Assembly (NCBI GenBank): GCA_036365145.1
Contig: JAEOAD010000040.1
Location: forward strand, 9,444,501 to 9,508,500
DNA: 64,000 nt
Reading direction: 5' to 3'
Source: Orientallactaga sibirica
Taxonomy: Eukaryota > Chordata > Mammalia > Rodentia > Dipodidae
A model generated the notes under the pieces. The model did no database searches. It saw nothing but the letters and a program-made list of their open reading frames with translations, and had not been told where the DNA came from. The translations under genes were made by a program, and so were the position numbers. Of this stretch, positions 33,557 through 45,410 are shown piece after piece; the first letter of the stretch is position 1, and every line of letters starts with the position of its first letter.

Positions 33557-34060
33557 GTGATGTGATAGATAAGGAATGTCTTCAAGACATTAACACTGCA
33601 GAGTTGTTGTGGCAAGCAGACCAGCAGGCTGGAGCAACCCAGCAACTTTCAGGTGTTGTTCAAGTGCTCTGTTGAGGGCTCCGCCCAGAAGCGTTGTGCG
33701 CTGATGGTAAACAGTATGTTTATGGCGTCAGGCACACGATCGTTTGTGGTTCCCCGGACCACGTTTGTGTACGTTAAAACAAGAAAGTTCTGTTGACAGC
33801 ATAACTTCTTAGTCATGGGAACCCAACATGTCTGAGAGAGAAAGAAAGTGGTTTATTTTTAATGATCCACTATGTAAAGGAGGTCAGGTTGATTATTCTC
33901 AGCAAAATCTTTTAAGTATTAGACTAGATGCATTTTGGTAGAATTCACAAATATTTTAAAGAATAAAATTGATCCGTGACATTTGAGATGTGACATTAAA
34001 AAAAAAATATTTCCAAATAATGTCAACTTAAAAATCTGTAATGAAAGTAATTGTGTTAGA
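33557..34060. other. Unidentified segment with a local CpG cluster
   Basis: Nine CpGs occur within 33681-33772, against very few in the neighbourhood. No gene, tRNA or named repeat is recognised. It directly follows the broken end of a B1. Confidence 0.5.
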
Positions 34061-34476
34061 CTGGTTGCTACAGTGAAATGCTTGAGGCTCTCTGTACCTT
34101 GTGAAGAAAAGGTTTCTTTAGCTCAGCATTCTGGAGGTTCTAGGGCTTGGTGCCAAAATTAGCTTGATTCTGTTCAGAGTCTCACAGAGGATAATATGAG
34201 AGTTGTGCTCCATGTAAAAGGGGAAATTCACACCATGGTATACCCGGCAGCCAGAGTGAGGAGGCAGGGACAGGACAACTTTGGGTTCCAGACAACAAGT
34301 CTCTCAGAAGAACTAATAACAGAGAAACATGTAGTTGTTTCTGACAGCATGTCTGCGATGATTGAACACCCTCCCACCAGGCGCCAGGGGGTCAAAGTTC
34401 CAATATATTTTAACATTGGCATTCGGGGGACCAAGCACATGACTTCTAGCATATGACTCCTAAATCCAAATCATAG
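34061..34476 (-). mobile_element. Diverged MaLR-type LTR, antisense
   Basis: 'ggttgctacagtgaaatgcttgagg', 'gaagaaaaggtttctttagctcagc' and 'ccctcccaccaggcgcc' followed by 'ggggaccaagcacatgac' reproduce the reversed MaLR order. About 415 bp, without internal sequence. Confidence 0.72.
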
Positions 34477-37400
34477 TGGTAATGAAGATAAAAATAATTA
34501 AAAAGGGATAAAAATTATCTGAGTGAGTACATTTGAGGTAGAGCAAACAGCATTTAGATTTTGGTTTATATTGGTACAATGTAGGTGCAAGAATATGTGA
34601 TTGCGCATGTGTGTGTGAGTGCATGCATGCATGTGTGCACGGTGGGGCGGTGGTGCCTTCGATCCTTATTATAAAGTAAGAATTACCAGAATTAGCCAAT
34701 TAAAGCAACAAACATTTATCATAACATAGTGTTCTAAAATCAGACATCTGGGAGAATTCTGGCAGTGTCTCAGGTTTCACTCGAGATATCAGATGGGATG
34801 ACATTTCCTGACGGCTCAGTGACCACGGCACCTTGGTTGTTGTCTGTGTCTTGCTATGTCATCCAGCATGACTTCGAAGTCACGATCCGCTTCCTCAGCC
34901 TCATAAGGGTGTGGACTGTAGGCCTGAGGTTTGACCATCGACTTCCTAGATGCTCATCCACAAGGCCACTGTCCTCGCTGTGTGTTGGCAGCCTTCTGCC
35001 CATTGACCCTTTCCCAGTGCTGAATGCTGCCTTACAGCACGGCAGTCAGCATCCTGCAGACAAAGGGATCCAAGAGAAGAGGCTACAAGGTCTAATCACC
35101 CACGCCTGGAGGTCCCATTCAATATCTTCAATACCTATGCAGTGCAGAGGGCTGTTGTACACAAAGCTACGAAAATCAGGTAGTGAGGACCCATCTTGCA
35201 GCCCATCCTGGAAAACATAAATGTCTATTGTTAGGTTCAATTTCCTTTTTCAGTTGCCAAATGATACTTGTATGTATTGATGGACTGTCCTGTGGTATTG
35301 AACACGTGCATGCAGGTGCACATGTGGGCATAGCTTGCTGATAAACAGATCTAGCAGAACCAGAATGGATGTTTTCTGACTGAGTTCTCTCTACTATGAA
35401 AGAGTATGCTGTACACTCATACAAGCCATTTCTCTATATGACTTAAATTTAAAAATGAGGTTAAGTCTGAAGATATTTTATGTTTGCTTAGAAAAAATGA
35501 CATCATCTCTTGCATTATATTGTTCATATCCCATTGGTTGTAAGATATTTTCCTTTGTTTCATGGATATAATTCTTCAGTAGCACATGGGAGTGTGTGTT
35601 CTTTTTTCTTACATTGGCAAACATATTACTTTAAATTTTATAAGCACACTGATTCTCCTTCCACACTCAGTATCTCTTCACTTGATATTTAGTTTTGCTG
35701 AAAGAATGCACCATGCAGAATGCCTTTATATTCAAAAAGAACAGAAACTTACTTGGCAGATCTTTCTATTATTAAAAGGAACTAGAGAATAAGTTTCTTG
35801 GGAAAAAAAATGCACAATAAGACTTTTCTTCTCACTCTGTTCTTTCCCTACCAGAGGAAGGATAAATTGGGAGTAAAATGTCTGTATTTCCTCAGAAAAG
35901 CCTCTTACTATAAAACAACTCTTTAGAGAGGACACAAAAATGGCCTAACAACCTTGAGTGTTCTTTGAAAGTCGGTTACATTCTGAAATGTTATTTCTAA
36001 ATGGAAGTATCTTTCTTGTTTGATTGCTTTCATTTTCCTACATCGTATATGATTGCTTGACTTCATGTACAAATTCAAATTTCAAAAGACATTTTATTTT
36101 TTTCCCAGATCATTTGGATTGTGTTTTGATTCATATTTTGTTTCCAGGTGGGACATGAGTGTTTTGAAGCCACAGCTTTAAGAAGATTAGATAACTCTCA
36201 TCTTGATCTATGTTGACACAGTTTTATTAGGGGTAGTATATAGAAGTATTTCTTCTTAATTGAAGAAGATGGAAGTACAGAGATTTGAAATGCCTTGTAA
36301 GTTTTCAAAATCATTTTTTTCTGTCTAATATTTATCTTCCTGAAATTAATTTTTTTTGTTATTAGAGCCTACTATGTATAAAATTTTAATGCAAACTTTA
36401 TCTATGGGACGGAAACAAATCTTACAAGATTATTTTGATAAAAATGTTACTTTAAAGTTTTTTCTTGAAAAATGGAATATTTAGGGGATTCCTTTTCTTG
36501 ATCACATATCTGAACCTAATTAATTTCAGAACAAGGTAATATTCTAAATTGAATATTTCTGCAACCTCAAATGCAGTAAATAAAATGAAAATGAAAGGGT
36601 ATGTTCTTGAATGGATAGAGTAGAAATCTGGTTGGAATTTGTACAATCTTCCAATGGCACAATCTTCTAGGTGGAAGTTACCTTCTGTGTAGTAAGGGTT
36701 AAGAGTCAAAATGCAGTGTACTTCTAGATGTGGACAGGCATCCTGGATGAGTAGGCCTTGTAGCATATACTAAGAAATTTTTATTTATTGTGATCATATT
36801 GATAATTTTGAAAAAAAACATTGCTCTGAAGTTTCATGGATGAGACTTTAAAGGAAGGAGGTATTGCCAAAGGAGATAAATAAGAAAGCTAATGGCATAT
36901 TTTTAGTCTAAAATGACAACTTGGACCACGATGGTTAGGAGATGTGGCATCAAATAGATTGCTTAAGAAAGAAAATGAACAATATTTGCACATGACTTCA
37001 CATAACAAAAAGAGAGAAGCCCAAACTCTGCCTGAAATGTTTGTCTTACACAGCTAGGGTTGCAGGCCATGTCTGTTATTGAAATATGTCTCCTGTCACA
37101 AGACAAAGGTGTAGAATCCAGCTCCCCGCCCAGAGGTGAGGTTGCTTTGCTTCCTTAGTAATACAGGAATTTGGGGAGTTCTTCGTAAATGAACCATAAT
37201 GATAAACTGATTGGTAATTTTGGGTGTCTGATTCTCAACTTAGGAATTTGAAGAAAGAACTCCTTAGAGCAGAGGATAAGGCTCACATTGACCTTAATAT
37301 AGTTTAGAGCCTTCAGGAGGAAGGGCTGGAAGAGAGAGAAGGAAGAGGAAACCGTGCTCTTGCCCAAGGGACCATCACAGGATTTGGGAAGCCCTAAATT

Positions 37401-37799
37401 GAAAAGAAGAAATCAAGGCAGAGTTCGTGGCCAGGGAGGCAGGAGGAGGAATTTGTGAAGCCCACCTAGAGATGGATGGTAAACTGATCTAGCCAGTCTA
37501 GTCCCCTGGGGTGTCTGGGGTCAGGATTTCTGAGAAAGAGCCGTCTTCCCAGAAATCTTATTTCTCTGGGAAGGACCTTCTCGGAAGGGAGTGGAAGGAC
37601 TCCCTAAAGTGGCAGAGATAAGGCATGACCAGACCCTTTCGACATTGTAGCAAAGCACTGTTAGTGAGATTTCTTCTACTGACTCAAGAATAATTGCTGA
37701 GTTTAGTCAAAGAGAAAGCTGTCCACGTTGGGGTCCTGTGACTGCTAAGCTGTCTCAATAGAAAGAACTTTGGAAGGGCATATAAAAGCAAGGGTGTGT
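34477..37799. other. 3.3 kb with no recognised repeat
   Basis: The longest repeat-free stretch in the window. It includes a 151-codon open frame (34765-35220, plus strand) in moderately GC-rich DNA and a 104-codon frame on the minus strand (36452-36766). Neither shows a recognisable domain or conserved motif, and the second is in AT-rich DNA. A short TGCA/TG-rich patch lies at 34605-34640. The absence of young SINEs may reflect selection or chance. Confidence 0.4.
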
Positions 37800-37814
37800 G
37801 GCTTTCATTGTTCT

Positions 37815-38011
37815 TTTATTTTTTAATTTTTATTATTTCCTTATTAGAGACAGAGAAAGGGAGAGAGAGAATGGGTGCACCAGGGCCTCTAGCCACTGTA
37901 AACAAACATGCCCCACCATGTGCATCTGGCTTACGTGGGACCTGGAGAATCAAACTGGAGTCCTTAAGCTTCACAGCCATGTGCCCTAACCACTAAGCCA
38001 TCTCTCTAGCC
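37815..38011 (-). mobile_element. DIP-like tRNA SINE, shortened body
   Basis: Antisense copy flanked by ggctttcattgttct (37800-37814) and ggatttcactgttct (38012-38026), two mismatches in 15. A small deletion in the body removes the 'ctccagatgcatg' motif. Confidence 0.92.
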
Positions 38012-38026
38012 TGGATTTCACTGTTC

Positions 38027-38907
38027 TGTCCTAAGTTTTCATAATGTACTTGAGACAACAATATAGTAGGTGAGAAATTCTTAGGCCATCCTTAGGTGAT
38101 TCTCAAGTGTACCCTTTTAAACTAAATTGATTAGATTCCTCAGGAATGACAATGATACTTTTTCATCAAAGGAACTGGCTGCTTATCTGCACCAAGCCTT
38201 AGTAATCTTTATAAACCTGACAAATAAGTCTTATGTAATTTTCTTATTGCATATTTAACACCAACAAGCAGTTCATAAGATTCTTAGACATAGTTAGATA
38301 ATTGCATGTCAAGTAGTCATTAAAAGTGTTTTCAGTACTCTTTTCTAATGATCTTGACATCAGTGGGTGGGCCCTCTCTTTAAAAATGGCTCCCTTTCTG
38401 TGCCCCTATTAACCCCACCCCCATTCCCTGAACCCTAGTAGAAAGCAGTTCTTCGTGCAGCCATCTTTTGTTAAAACCCTTCGGTCCTATTGCCACCCGG
38501 AAAGGCAGAGTAGGGGCCAGTGGTTTAGGTGACATTGCCGGATGGGGAATCATAATGCACTTCTACCTTTTATTCCGCAGGAATTTGTTCCCGTTCAGTA
38601 ATCTCTGCAATTTAACATTTCTCGCAAGCTATTGGAAATGAGCAAGCTGCTACTTTCACCCCAACGGGAAGACTTGCAAGGTCCAGTCACAGTTGTTGAA
38701 TGGGAAGGAATTGGTGAATTTAGCTTATACTGGCTGGCTTCATTCAGCGAGCTAAGGCCAGCACTTTTCAGTTCCTCTAAATCCTCCTGTATTTTTCTCC
38801 TTAGAAAGGCTGTTTAACCCAGTAATTTGAACCACACAGGAATTTTCTATGCTTCCTTTCTATCTGATAAGAAGCTGAGCTAATTTATTTTCTGCTCTGG
38901 TCAATGT

Positions 38908-38908
<1 letters not shown>
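38027..38908. other. Unique sequence, nothing recognised
   Basis: About 880 bases. The 61-codon frame at 38632-38817 has no domain. Confidence 0.45.

Positions 38909-38951
<43 letters not shown>
38909..38951. repeat. (GT)n microsatellite
   Basis: Uninterrupted run of about 21 GT units. Confidence 0.95.
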
Positions 38952-38954
<3 letters not shown>

Positions 38955-39133
38955 AGGTCCTGTGTCTTCCCTTTGTTTTCATTTATAGGTAATTCTAATA
39001 AACACAGCATTTGAAATCGGACTTGGCAGACCCATTCTATATCACCCATGAGGATTTTTAGGTGAAAACTTATGCTTTCTAAAACATTAACCTTTGGTTC
39101 CAGATTCAAGCTGTATATGATATGTTGTTTCTT

Positions 39134-39359
39134 TTTTAATATTTTATTAATTTACTTGAGCGAGAAAGAGAGAAAGAGAAAAGGCAGAGAGAGATAGAGA
39201 GAGAATGGGCACACCAGGGCCTCTAGCCACTGCAAACGAACTCCAGATTCATGCACCACTTTGTGTATCTGGCTTATGTGGATACTGAGGAATCGAACAT
39301 GGGTCCTTAGGCTTCACAGGCAAGTGCCTTAACCGCTAAGCCATCTCTCCAGCCCTAAA
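39134..39359 (-). mobile_element. DIP-like tRNA SINE
   Basis: Antisense copy with a 9-bp duplication, ttgtttctt (39125-39133 and 39360-39368). Body and head are well preserved. Confidence 0.94.
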
Positions 39360-39368
39360 TTGTTTCTT

Positions 39369-39730
39369 TCTATCATTATGCAATAACTATCTATAATAAA
39401 CAAAAAGAGATTTATTTTTAAAATGTCAAGTAAGTAGTTAAGTGACATTGGACTTAGTATCTGGAATATAAATACAACCATTCTGGAACTTGGGGAAGAA
39501 AGCACTTGTTGTTGTTTGCAGAGAAGGTGCAGGCTGGGCAGGAAGAGTAAAAGAAGCCAGCATGCATCACTGTGCTCCTGAGGAGGCACTCAGCCTCTGC
39601 TGTCTCTCTGCCTCTTCCGCAACTGCAACTTGATGAAGACACAAAGAGACCCACAGTACCCCTAAGACCCCTGGATAATGCCTTGGGTGCAGATTGCCAC
39701 TCAAAAGTAATCAGGTCATGAAATATAAAG
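39369..39730. other. Unique sequence, nothing recognised
   Basis: No repeat recognised. Part of a 192-codon minus-strand frame (39454-40032) that runs through a SINE fragment and so is not taken as a gene. Confidence 0.4.
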
Positions 39731-39764
39731 CAATGGAGAACAGAAAGGAGGGAGAGAAGGAGGA

Positions 39765-39807
39765 CCCTACCTCGAAAAACCAAAAAAAAAAATAAATAAA
39801 TAAACAA
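39765..39807 (+). mobile_element. Extremely truncated B1 3' end with 34-bp flanking repeats
   Basis: Only the last bases of B1 ('ccctacctcgaaaaacc') and an A-rich tail with TAAA repeats are present. They lie between two 34-bp direct repeats at 39731-39764 and 39808-39841 that differ at two or three positions. Confidence 0.85.
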
Positions 39808-39841
39808 CAATGGAGAACAGAATGGGGGGAGAGAAGGAGGA

Positions 39842-40447
39842 TATAAGAAAGGCATGGAGGTTGTTACAGTCGTGGAATTCCAGATGTCTACAAGTGACAC
39901 GTCTCCGAATGTCCCACTAGAGATCAGGGTGGTAGGGGGGCTGGCACACGGCCTGGCGTAGAGTTGCCTGCCACCTTCCTTTGCATGGTTGTACCTGGCT
40001 CTGGAGTATAAGCTTCCAGTTGACTGAAGCATTGTGAAACCTACAACTCAGGCCTTCACCTCTCCTGAATCTCAAAAAAAATCTGTCGATAGCTCGAGAT
40101 GCTTAGTGCTGGATGACAAGTGAGAAATGTACAAAAAGTGTAAAGATACCCATTGTTCCCAGGGTCTCCCAAAGAGGAAGATTGAGCTCTCATGGTGGAG
40201 ACATGAAAGAAGCACAAGATAAGCTGTAGGAATAGCTAGATGTCATTGAGAGGACTTCACACAGTCACAGGCTAAAAGAGGAGGAATCAGATCTGAATTT
40301 GGCTAGATTTCCAAAAGTAGAACTTGGAACCATGCATCTTGTCAGTGACAAACTTGGACTTCTTTTTTTTATCACAAAAGCGTACGTGAGAAGCATGTTA
40401 TAAAAGGTGGGTTCTTGGTAATATATTGTTAAAGATACGAGTTTTTT
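39842..40447. other. Unique sequence, nothing recognised
   Basis: About 600 bases with a few CpGs (39870-39960). No element or gene recognised. Confidence 0.45.
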
Positions 40448-40613
40448 TTTTTTTTTTTTAAATTTTTTGGTTTTTAGAGGTAGAGTCTCATTCAAGCCCA
40501 GGCTGCCCTAGAATTTAATATGTAGTCTTAGGGTGGCCTCAGACTCACAACGATCTTCCTACCACTGCCTCCTTAGTGCTGGGATTAAAGGTGTGTGCCA
40601 CCATGCCTGGCCA
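40448..40613 (-). mobile_element. B1 SINE, moderately diverged
   Basis: Antisense B1 with a long T-run. The approximate duplication 'acgagtt' / 'atgagtt' flanks it. Confidence 0.9.
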
Positions 40614-40724
40614 TGAGTTCATTTTTAACAACTGTTCTCCTGATTCTGTGTCTTTCCATCTCCAACACAATTATAGGCTATGGAGGTCAATGCTTGCTTA
40701 AACTGGGAAATTTCTCTCAAAAAT

Positions 40725-41387
40725 TCTCTTAAATGCCAGCCAGGCCAAATGAGCCAATGGGTGCAATAGTGGCATGTCTGTTATGGGGGAAACCAACCTC
40801 TCTTTAATTGGACTGGAGACCTGATTCATGAGCAGGAATAGCTGCCTGATACTGAAAACCTCCAACAGGGGTAATTGTGAGCCCTAGGGGTGTAATGTCT
40901 ACTGGTGTCTGGCTAAATGCATATATTATGCTCATCAAACTACCAGGTAAGCTACTCCACTTTCATTAGAGAAGCTTCTCTTTTCAGTTGGCAGTGACCT
41001 CTGGTATGACTCAAAAGGCACCATGGTGCTAAGAAGAAGTGACAAAGGAGTGCTCAGCACTGAAATATCTCTATCACACCTTCTAAGGCTCAGGATCCAT
41101 TGCAGAAGAGCTGAAGGAAGGGAAGGACTCCTTACAAAGCACTCTTCCAGACACAAAATGGCCTGGGTATCCATGACCTCACAGTGCCTGACACTACCTA
41201 CACAAGACCATCATAATAGGAGGAAAAGATGATGACATCAAAATAAAATAGAGACTGATTGAGAGGGGGAGGGATATGATGGAGAGTGGAGCTGCAAAGG
41301 AGAAAGCGAGAGGGAGGGAATTGTCATGGTTTATTGTCTATAATTAAGGAAGATGTCATAAAAATAATTAAAAAAAAAAAAAAAAAG
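40725..41387 (+). mobile_element. 5'-truncated LINE-1, 3' UTR only
   Basis: Matches the element at 7515 block by block ('gatactgaaaacctcc', 'gagaagcttctcttttcag', 'ctaaggctcaggatccattgc', 'aaaagatgatgacatcaaa') and ends in an A-tail at 41371-41387. No ORF2 sequence is included. Confidence 0.87.
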
Positions 41388-41409
41388 AAGAATCATTAAG
41401 CTGTGAGCT

Positions 41410-41560
41410 GTTTTTTTCTCTGTCCCTCATGCTACCTTTCTTCCTTTTCCTTCTTCCCCTTATCAATTTTACTCTGATTCTTTTACTATTTCCAGTAACT
41501 AGAACATTATCTGGCTCATATTTAGAGCTCAGTGGATCTTTCGTGAATGAAATAAGAAAT
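41410..41560 (+). mobile_element. Possible L2 3'-end relic
   Basis: 'ctagaacattatctggctcatatttagagctcagtggatc...gtgaatgaa' recalls the L2 3' end ('cctggcacatagtaggtgctcaataa...ttgaatgaatg'). Very diverged. Confidence 0.45.
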
Positions 41561-41774
41561 GGGTCATAAGCGGAAATTCAGACATAGTGTTATCAGATCT
41601 TGAGATTTTTATAAAATGTGTGTGATATTAATCTGAACTTTTAGCAGGAACTTTCTGGTTTTTAGATGTTGGTAGCCAATTTAAAATGTTTAATGGCTCT
41701 GTGTGTGTGAGTTTGATAGCCCATCTGTATATACTAAGGAAGATGGCTGGTGTAGCCTCTTTTAATGTAGTTTT

Positions 41775-41804
41775 TTAAAATTTTTATTTATTTATTTATT
41801 TGCA

Positions 41805-41844
<40 letters not shown>

Positions 41845-41988
41845 AGGCAGACACAGAGAGAGAATGGGCATGCCAGGGCCTCTAGCCACTGCAAACGAAC
41901 TCCAGATGCATGTGACCCTTGTGCATCTGGCTTACGTGGGTCCTGGAGAATCGAACCAGGATCCTTTGGCTAAGCCATTTCTCCAGCC
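41775..41988 (-). mobile_element. DIP-like tRNA SINE with head deletion
   Basis: Antisense copy. A 16-bp duplication with one mismatch, cttttaatgtagtttt (41759-41774) and cttttaatgtggtttt (41989-42004). About 23 bases between 'atcctttggc' and 'taagccatttctcc' are missing from the tRNA-like part. Confidence 0.95.
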
Positions 41989-42023
41989 CTTTTAATGTGG
42001 TTTTAATCTAATTTCTTAAGATG

Positions 42024-42024
<1 letters not shown>

Positions 42025-42068
<44 letters not shown>
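42025..42068. repeat. (GT)n microsatellite
   Basis: Run of about 22 GT units. Confidence 0.95.
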
Positions 42069-42070
<2 letters not shown>

Positions 42071-42489
42071 CAGGAATATGTTACCTGTCCCTACTCCTTA
42101 ACATTGAGGGTCACCCAATAATACCATAGAGTCTGATCACCTATCTCTATCCTTTGAACCTCATGCTTTTCAATTCACAATGATTTTGAGGGGAAAAAGC
42201 AAATCTAATTTTTTAAAAATGTGCAGTGGGCCAGTCATAGTGGTTCCAAGACTATGTGGAATGGCTCTCTTAATGTGCCCTATGGTTTCGATACTCCAAA
42301 AATTCCACAATATATTTATATCCAAAGGTTTTCCTGTTAGAAATTTTCTCTCAACTGTAATTCACCTTGCTGTCTCTCTTTTCTGAATGACTACTGAGCA
42401 TCTGGCGATCTTTATCTCCCGTAATCTTTGCTTATGAAGATCTTGATGTGTATTCATGTAACATATATAATTCTATTTTTAACTTCATA

Positions 42490-42590
42490 CAGGTTGGAAC
42501 CATGTTTCTTTCTGTTTTACAGTTCATGTGGTATTGGGTTCATAGGGTGCTCCACAGACATTTGTGAGCATGAATTCCTTTAATACCTGA
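42490..42590 (+). mobile_element. Possible L2 3'-end relic
   Basis: 'ggttggaaccatgtttctttctgttttacagttcatg' and 'gggtgctccacagacatttgtgagcatgaatt' follow the order of the L2 3' end. Low-confidence match. Confidence 0.4.
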
Positions 42591-42844
42591 AGAAAGTCAC
42601 AATTTTAGAAAACAAGAAAGGTTATTTCTGCTTGGTGGAACACCCGTTTTTCCATTTCCTTCAAACACAAGATATTGTTTACTTTTGCTTCTTCAATTTT
42701 TTCCCCTACAGTGATTTTAGTTGAATTCATTTTTTTTTCATTCTACTTAGTACCTGAGCTGAAATAAAATCATAAAGGAAAATTTAAATTAATTGTTTTG
42801 TGGTATTTCTTTTCAAGGTTTCTTTTCACATTTTCTTTTCACAC

Positions 42845-43250
42845 TTCTTTATTTCTCTACTGGGGACACTCAATACTCATCAAAGTGCGGAGAATAAGGC
42901 ACTACTGAGGTCTTAGCTATACCTTCAAAGGCTCAGGGAACATTTTGAAAGAGGTGATTGGGAGGAATTCTCTGGAATGCTGCCTTCTGGACATGAAGTG
43001 GATAATGCATTTGTGACCTCATAGCAACTGCAGCTACATGTAAAAAATCTGCACTACATTGGGTCCATCAACATTTTCTGATGATGATGCAGGAAGGCAA
43101 AAGAAAATGCATAAAAATAGAAAAGAGGGAAAATAGAATGAACAGTCGGAAAGGAAAAGGGGTTCCATGGGAGAGGGGAAGGGAGGGTGGACAAAAGAAA
43201 GTTATGATAAAAAACCATTTTTGTACATGTATGAAAATTGTCAATAATCA
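42845..43250 (+). mobile_element. Older LINE-1 3' UTR fragment
   Basis: 'aaggcactactgaggtcttagctataccttcaaaggctcaggg', 'gaagtggataatgcatttgtgacctcatagc' and a purine-rich stretch at 43130-43200 parallel the 3' UTRs at 7515 and 40725 but with much more divergence. Confidence 0.7.
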
Positions 43251-43907
43251 GACTAACACTCCGATAGTTCTCTCTTATCTGTATCTGTACCAAATTTCCA
43301 ACAGCATTTTGCACAATTTACATTCTAGTCCCTTCTGGAACTTTCCTATCTGTTCATATCTTGCTACTATCCTAGCATCCTCCACCAAACAAGCTCCCTA
43401 TGAGACTCTGGGGTTTCTATCCTGACTCCCGTCCCCTAGATCCTAGAGTATGGGTGGATTCATTTTCAGTGGTGAATTTAATTGTGACGTGGTGAGAACA
43501 TCTGAACTTGTACCATAGCTTCAGTTTCCTTTCTTGGAAATTTGCTTGGGAAGTGACAGTAGAATCAAAGCCAATTGTTCATTGATTGTGAGGAGCGAGG
43601 TTTCCTGACCATGTCTGAAATGCTGATTGGTAGCAGCTGTAAAGAGTTGTCAGGTAGAAGCTATCTGCAGCTTCTCTCTGTTAGCAGGTAAAGACTTGAA
43701 TCCACCTTCCCTGGAGATGACTGTCGCTTGGCTCAGGGAAAAAGTCCTGAATGGAGCTTGAGCTGCACAGATTAAAAGTGAGAAGCACCTATGAATTATC
43801 CATGGCTCTTGGAGAAAATGTGATGTGGTTACTAACAGGAATGAATCATTGTGAATTGTGAAGCTAAGTTTTATTTCTGTCAGTGTATGATTTTGCTATG
43901 CTTGATG
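43251..43907. other. Unique sequence, nothing recognised
   Basis: About 650 bases. The 114-codon frame 43081-43425 starts inside the L1 fragment and is not taken as a gene. Confidence 0.45.
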
Positions 43908-44022
43908 GAGTTACTGAATTTCTCCAGGCGTCTACTTTCTCCTCAGTAAAATGAGGATAATGTTTGTGAGGATTAAATTAGGTAATTCAAGTAAGTACCT
44001 GAGAATAGTACCTTACATCTAA
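43908..44022 (-). mobile_element. MIR SINE, antisense
   Basis: 'tgaatttctccaggcgtctactttctcctcagtaaaatgaggataatg...gtgaggattaaatta' matches the classic reversed MIR text around 'ctcagtttcctcatctgtaaaatggggataat'. One of the clearest ancient repeats here. Confidence 0.85.
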
Positions 44023-44044
44023 GCAAACTTTTCTCCACTTATTT

Positions 44045-44122
44045 ATTTTTTTGGTGCTGAGACCCCAGGCCCCTTGTGCTTGCTAGGCAAAGACTCTCCT
44101 ATTGAGCTAAGTCCCTAATCCC
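44045..44122 (-). mobile_element. ID/B4-type head fragment
   Basis: 'ctgagaccccaggccccttgtgcttgctaggcaaagactctcctattgagctaag' is a reversed ID-like tRNA-Ala-derived sequence. No B1-like body is seen. Confidence 0.65.
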
Positions 44123-44140
44123 TAAACAGCTTATTCTTAA

Positions 44141-44348
44141 AATTGTATTTTATTTATTTATTTGAGAGATGAGAGAAAGGGGGGGGAGGGAGAGAATGGG
44201 CCCCAAGGCCTCTAGTCACTGCAAATGAGCTTAATATGCATGCGCCACCTTGTGCATCTGGCTTACGGAGGTACTGGGGGATCCAACCTGGGCCCTTAGG
44301 CCTTGCAGGCAAGTGCCCTGACCTCTAAGCCATCTCTCCAACCTGAAA
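44141..44348 (-). mobile_element. DIP-like tRNA SINE
   Basis: Antisense copy with the flanks 'cagcttattcttaa' (44127-44140) and 'cagcgtattcttaa' (44350-44363). A G8 run interrupts the purine tract. Confidence 0.93.
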
Positions 44349-44363
44349 GCAGCGTATTCTTAA

Positions 44364-45134
44364 TAATGATTATGATGGTGAGAATATCTTTACATTTTAA
44401 AACAAATATCTCAATTCTCTGTCTTGACAAGGTTCTGCAGTACCCGTGAGTTGGTTTTCATTCTTCCGGGAGTGGTGAGCACTTTGTTTGGACGGAGCTG
44501 CAGGTTTGAGCCCAGCTTCGTGTAGAAGCGTCCAGCAGTGAAGCATGGTGGCTGACTTTTGCCCAAATGTGAGTAGAACTGATGTGTTTCGTGCAAGCCT
44601 TCAAAGTGTTCTTTCCAAGTTATTTTCTTCTTGAGCATATTCAGAGACATTGCGAGTCTCAGGACACAGTGGTACCTAGAGTAATTGCTAAAAAAGTCAC
44701 AGTTGGCCCAGAATCCTTACACTGGAATTTTATATAAGAAAGCCATATATATTTTTTTTTGGGGGGTGATTTTTAGTTGTTTTTGACCCAGTTTATCTTT
44801 TGTAACCAATTTAGAAGTTTGGGGTCACAGGTTGAAAGGTTGTGTAAATATATTATATCATAGTATCACACTGACAGTTATTAAAAGTAATTCCAGCTAT
44901 ACCTTGGACTGCAGACCACATGCTCATATAACTCTAGGTGGCTGGGAAGAGTGGAGTGTTTATATATGTTGGCCGCTGTTCATGGCTTCATAAGGTATTC
45001 CATGAATTGCCAGGTTTTTACAGAGAGATTGAAGGGTAAGGAGAGAGTTCACAGATGAAGACTCACATAGGGTTGGAATGACTAAATGCTACTGGAACCT
45101 GAGGAGAAAATAAGATACAAAAAGTCTTCAATAA
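44364..45134. other. Unique sequence, nothing recognised
   Basis: About 770 bases. The 79-codon minus-strand frame at 44411-44650 has no recognised domain. A T8G6 run lies at 44753-44766. Confidence 0.4.
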
Positions 45135-45189
45135 GCCCTTTCAGTTAAGTTAACTAGGCGTGTCATTGCTGTAAAAAACAACTTAGGGG

Positions 45190-45401
45190 GCTGGAGAGAT
45201 GGCTTAGGGGTTAAGACACCTGCCGCCTAAGCCTAAGAACACTGGTTCCAATCTCCAGCGGTTCCAATTGCCAGGTCCAACGTTTAGCCAGATGCACAAT
45301 GCGCACTTGACCACAAGGGGCGCAATGCAGCACTTCTCCTCCTCTCTCTCTGTCTCACATCTGGTCTCTCTCACAAAAAATGATAAAAAAATTAAAAAAA
45401 T
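45190..45401 (+). mobile_element. DIP-like SINE, long-body variant, decayed
   Basis: Sense copy: 'ggctggagagatggcttagg', then 'gcgcacttgaccacaaggggcgcaatgc', which corresponds to the long-body variant. It is bounded by 'aacttaggg' at 45180-45188 and 45402-45410. Confidence 0.88.
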
Positions 45402-45410
45402 AACTTAGGG

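Noticed and set aside
34765..35220. 151-codon open frame on the plus strand.
   Set aside because: No recognised domain, no splice context and no retrocopy hallmarks. Kept only as a point to check in the repeat-free stretch.
37775..37799. TATA-like motif 'catataaaagc' as a promoter.
   Set aside because: A single TATA-like string in AT-rich DNA, with no initiator, CpG context or downstream gene. A SINE follows immediately.
39454..40032. 192-codon open frame on the minus strand.
   Set aside because: It crosses the truncated B1 insertion and one of the 34-bp repeats. No domain or conserved motif is visible.
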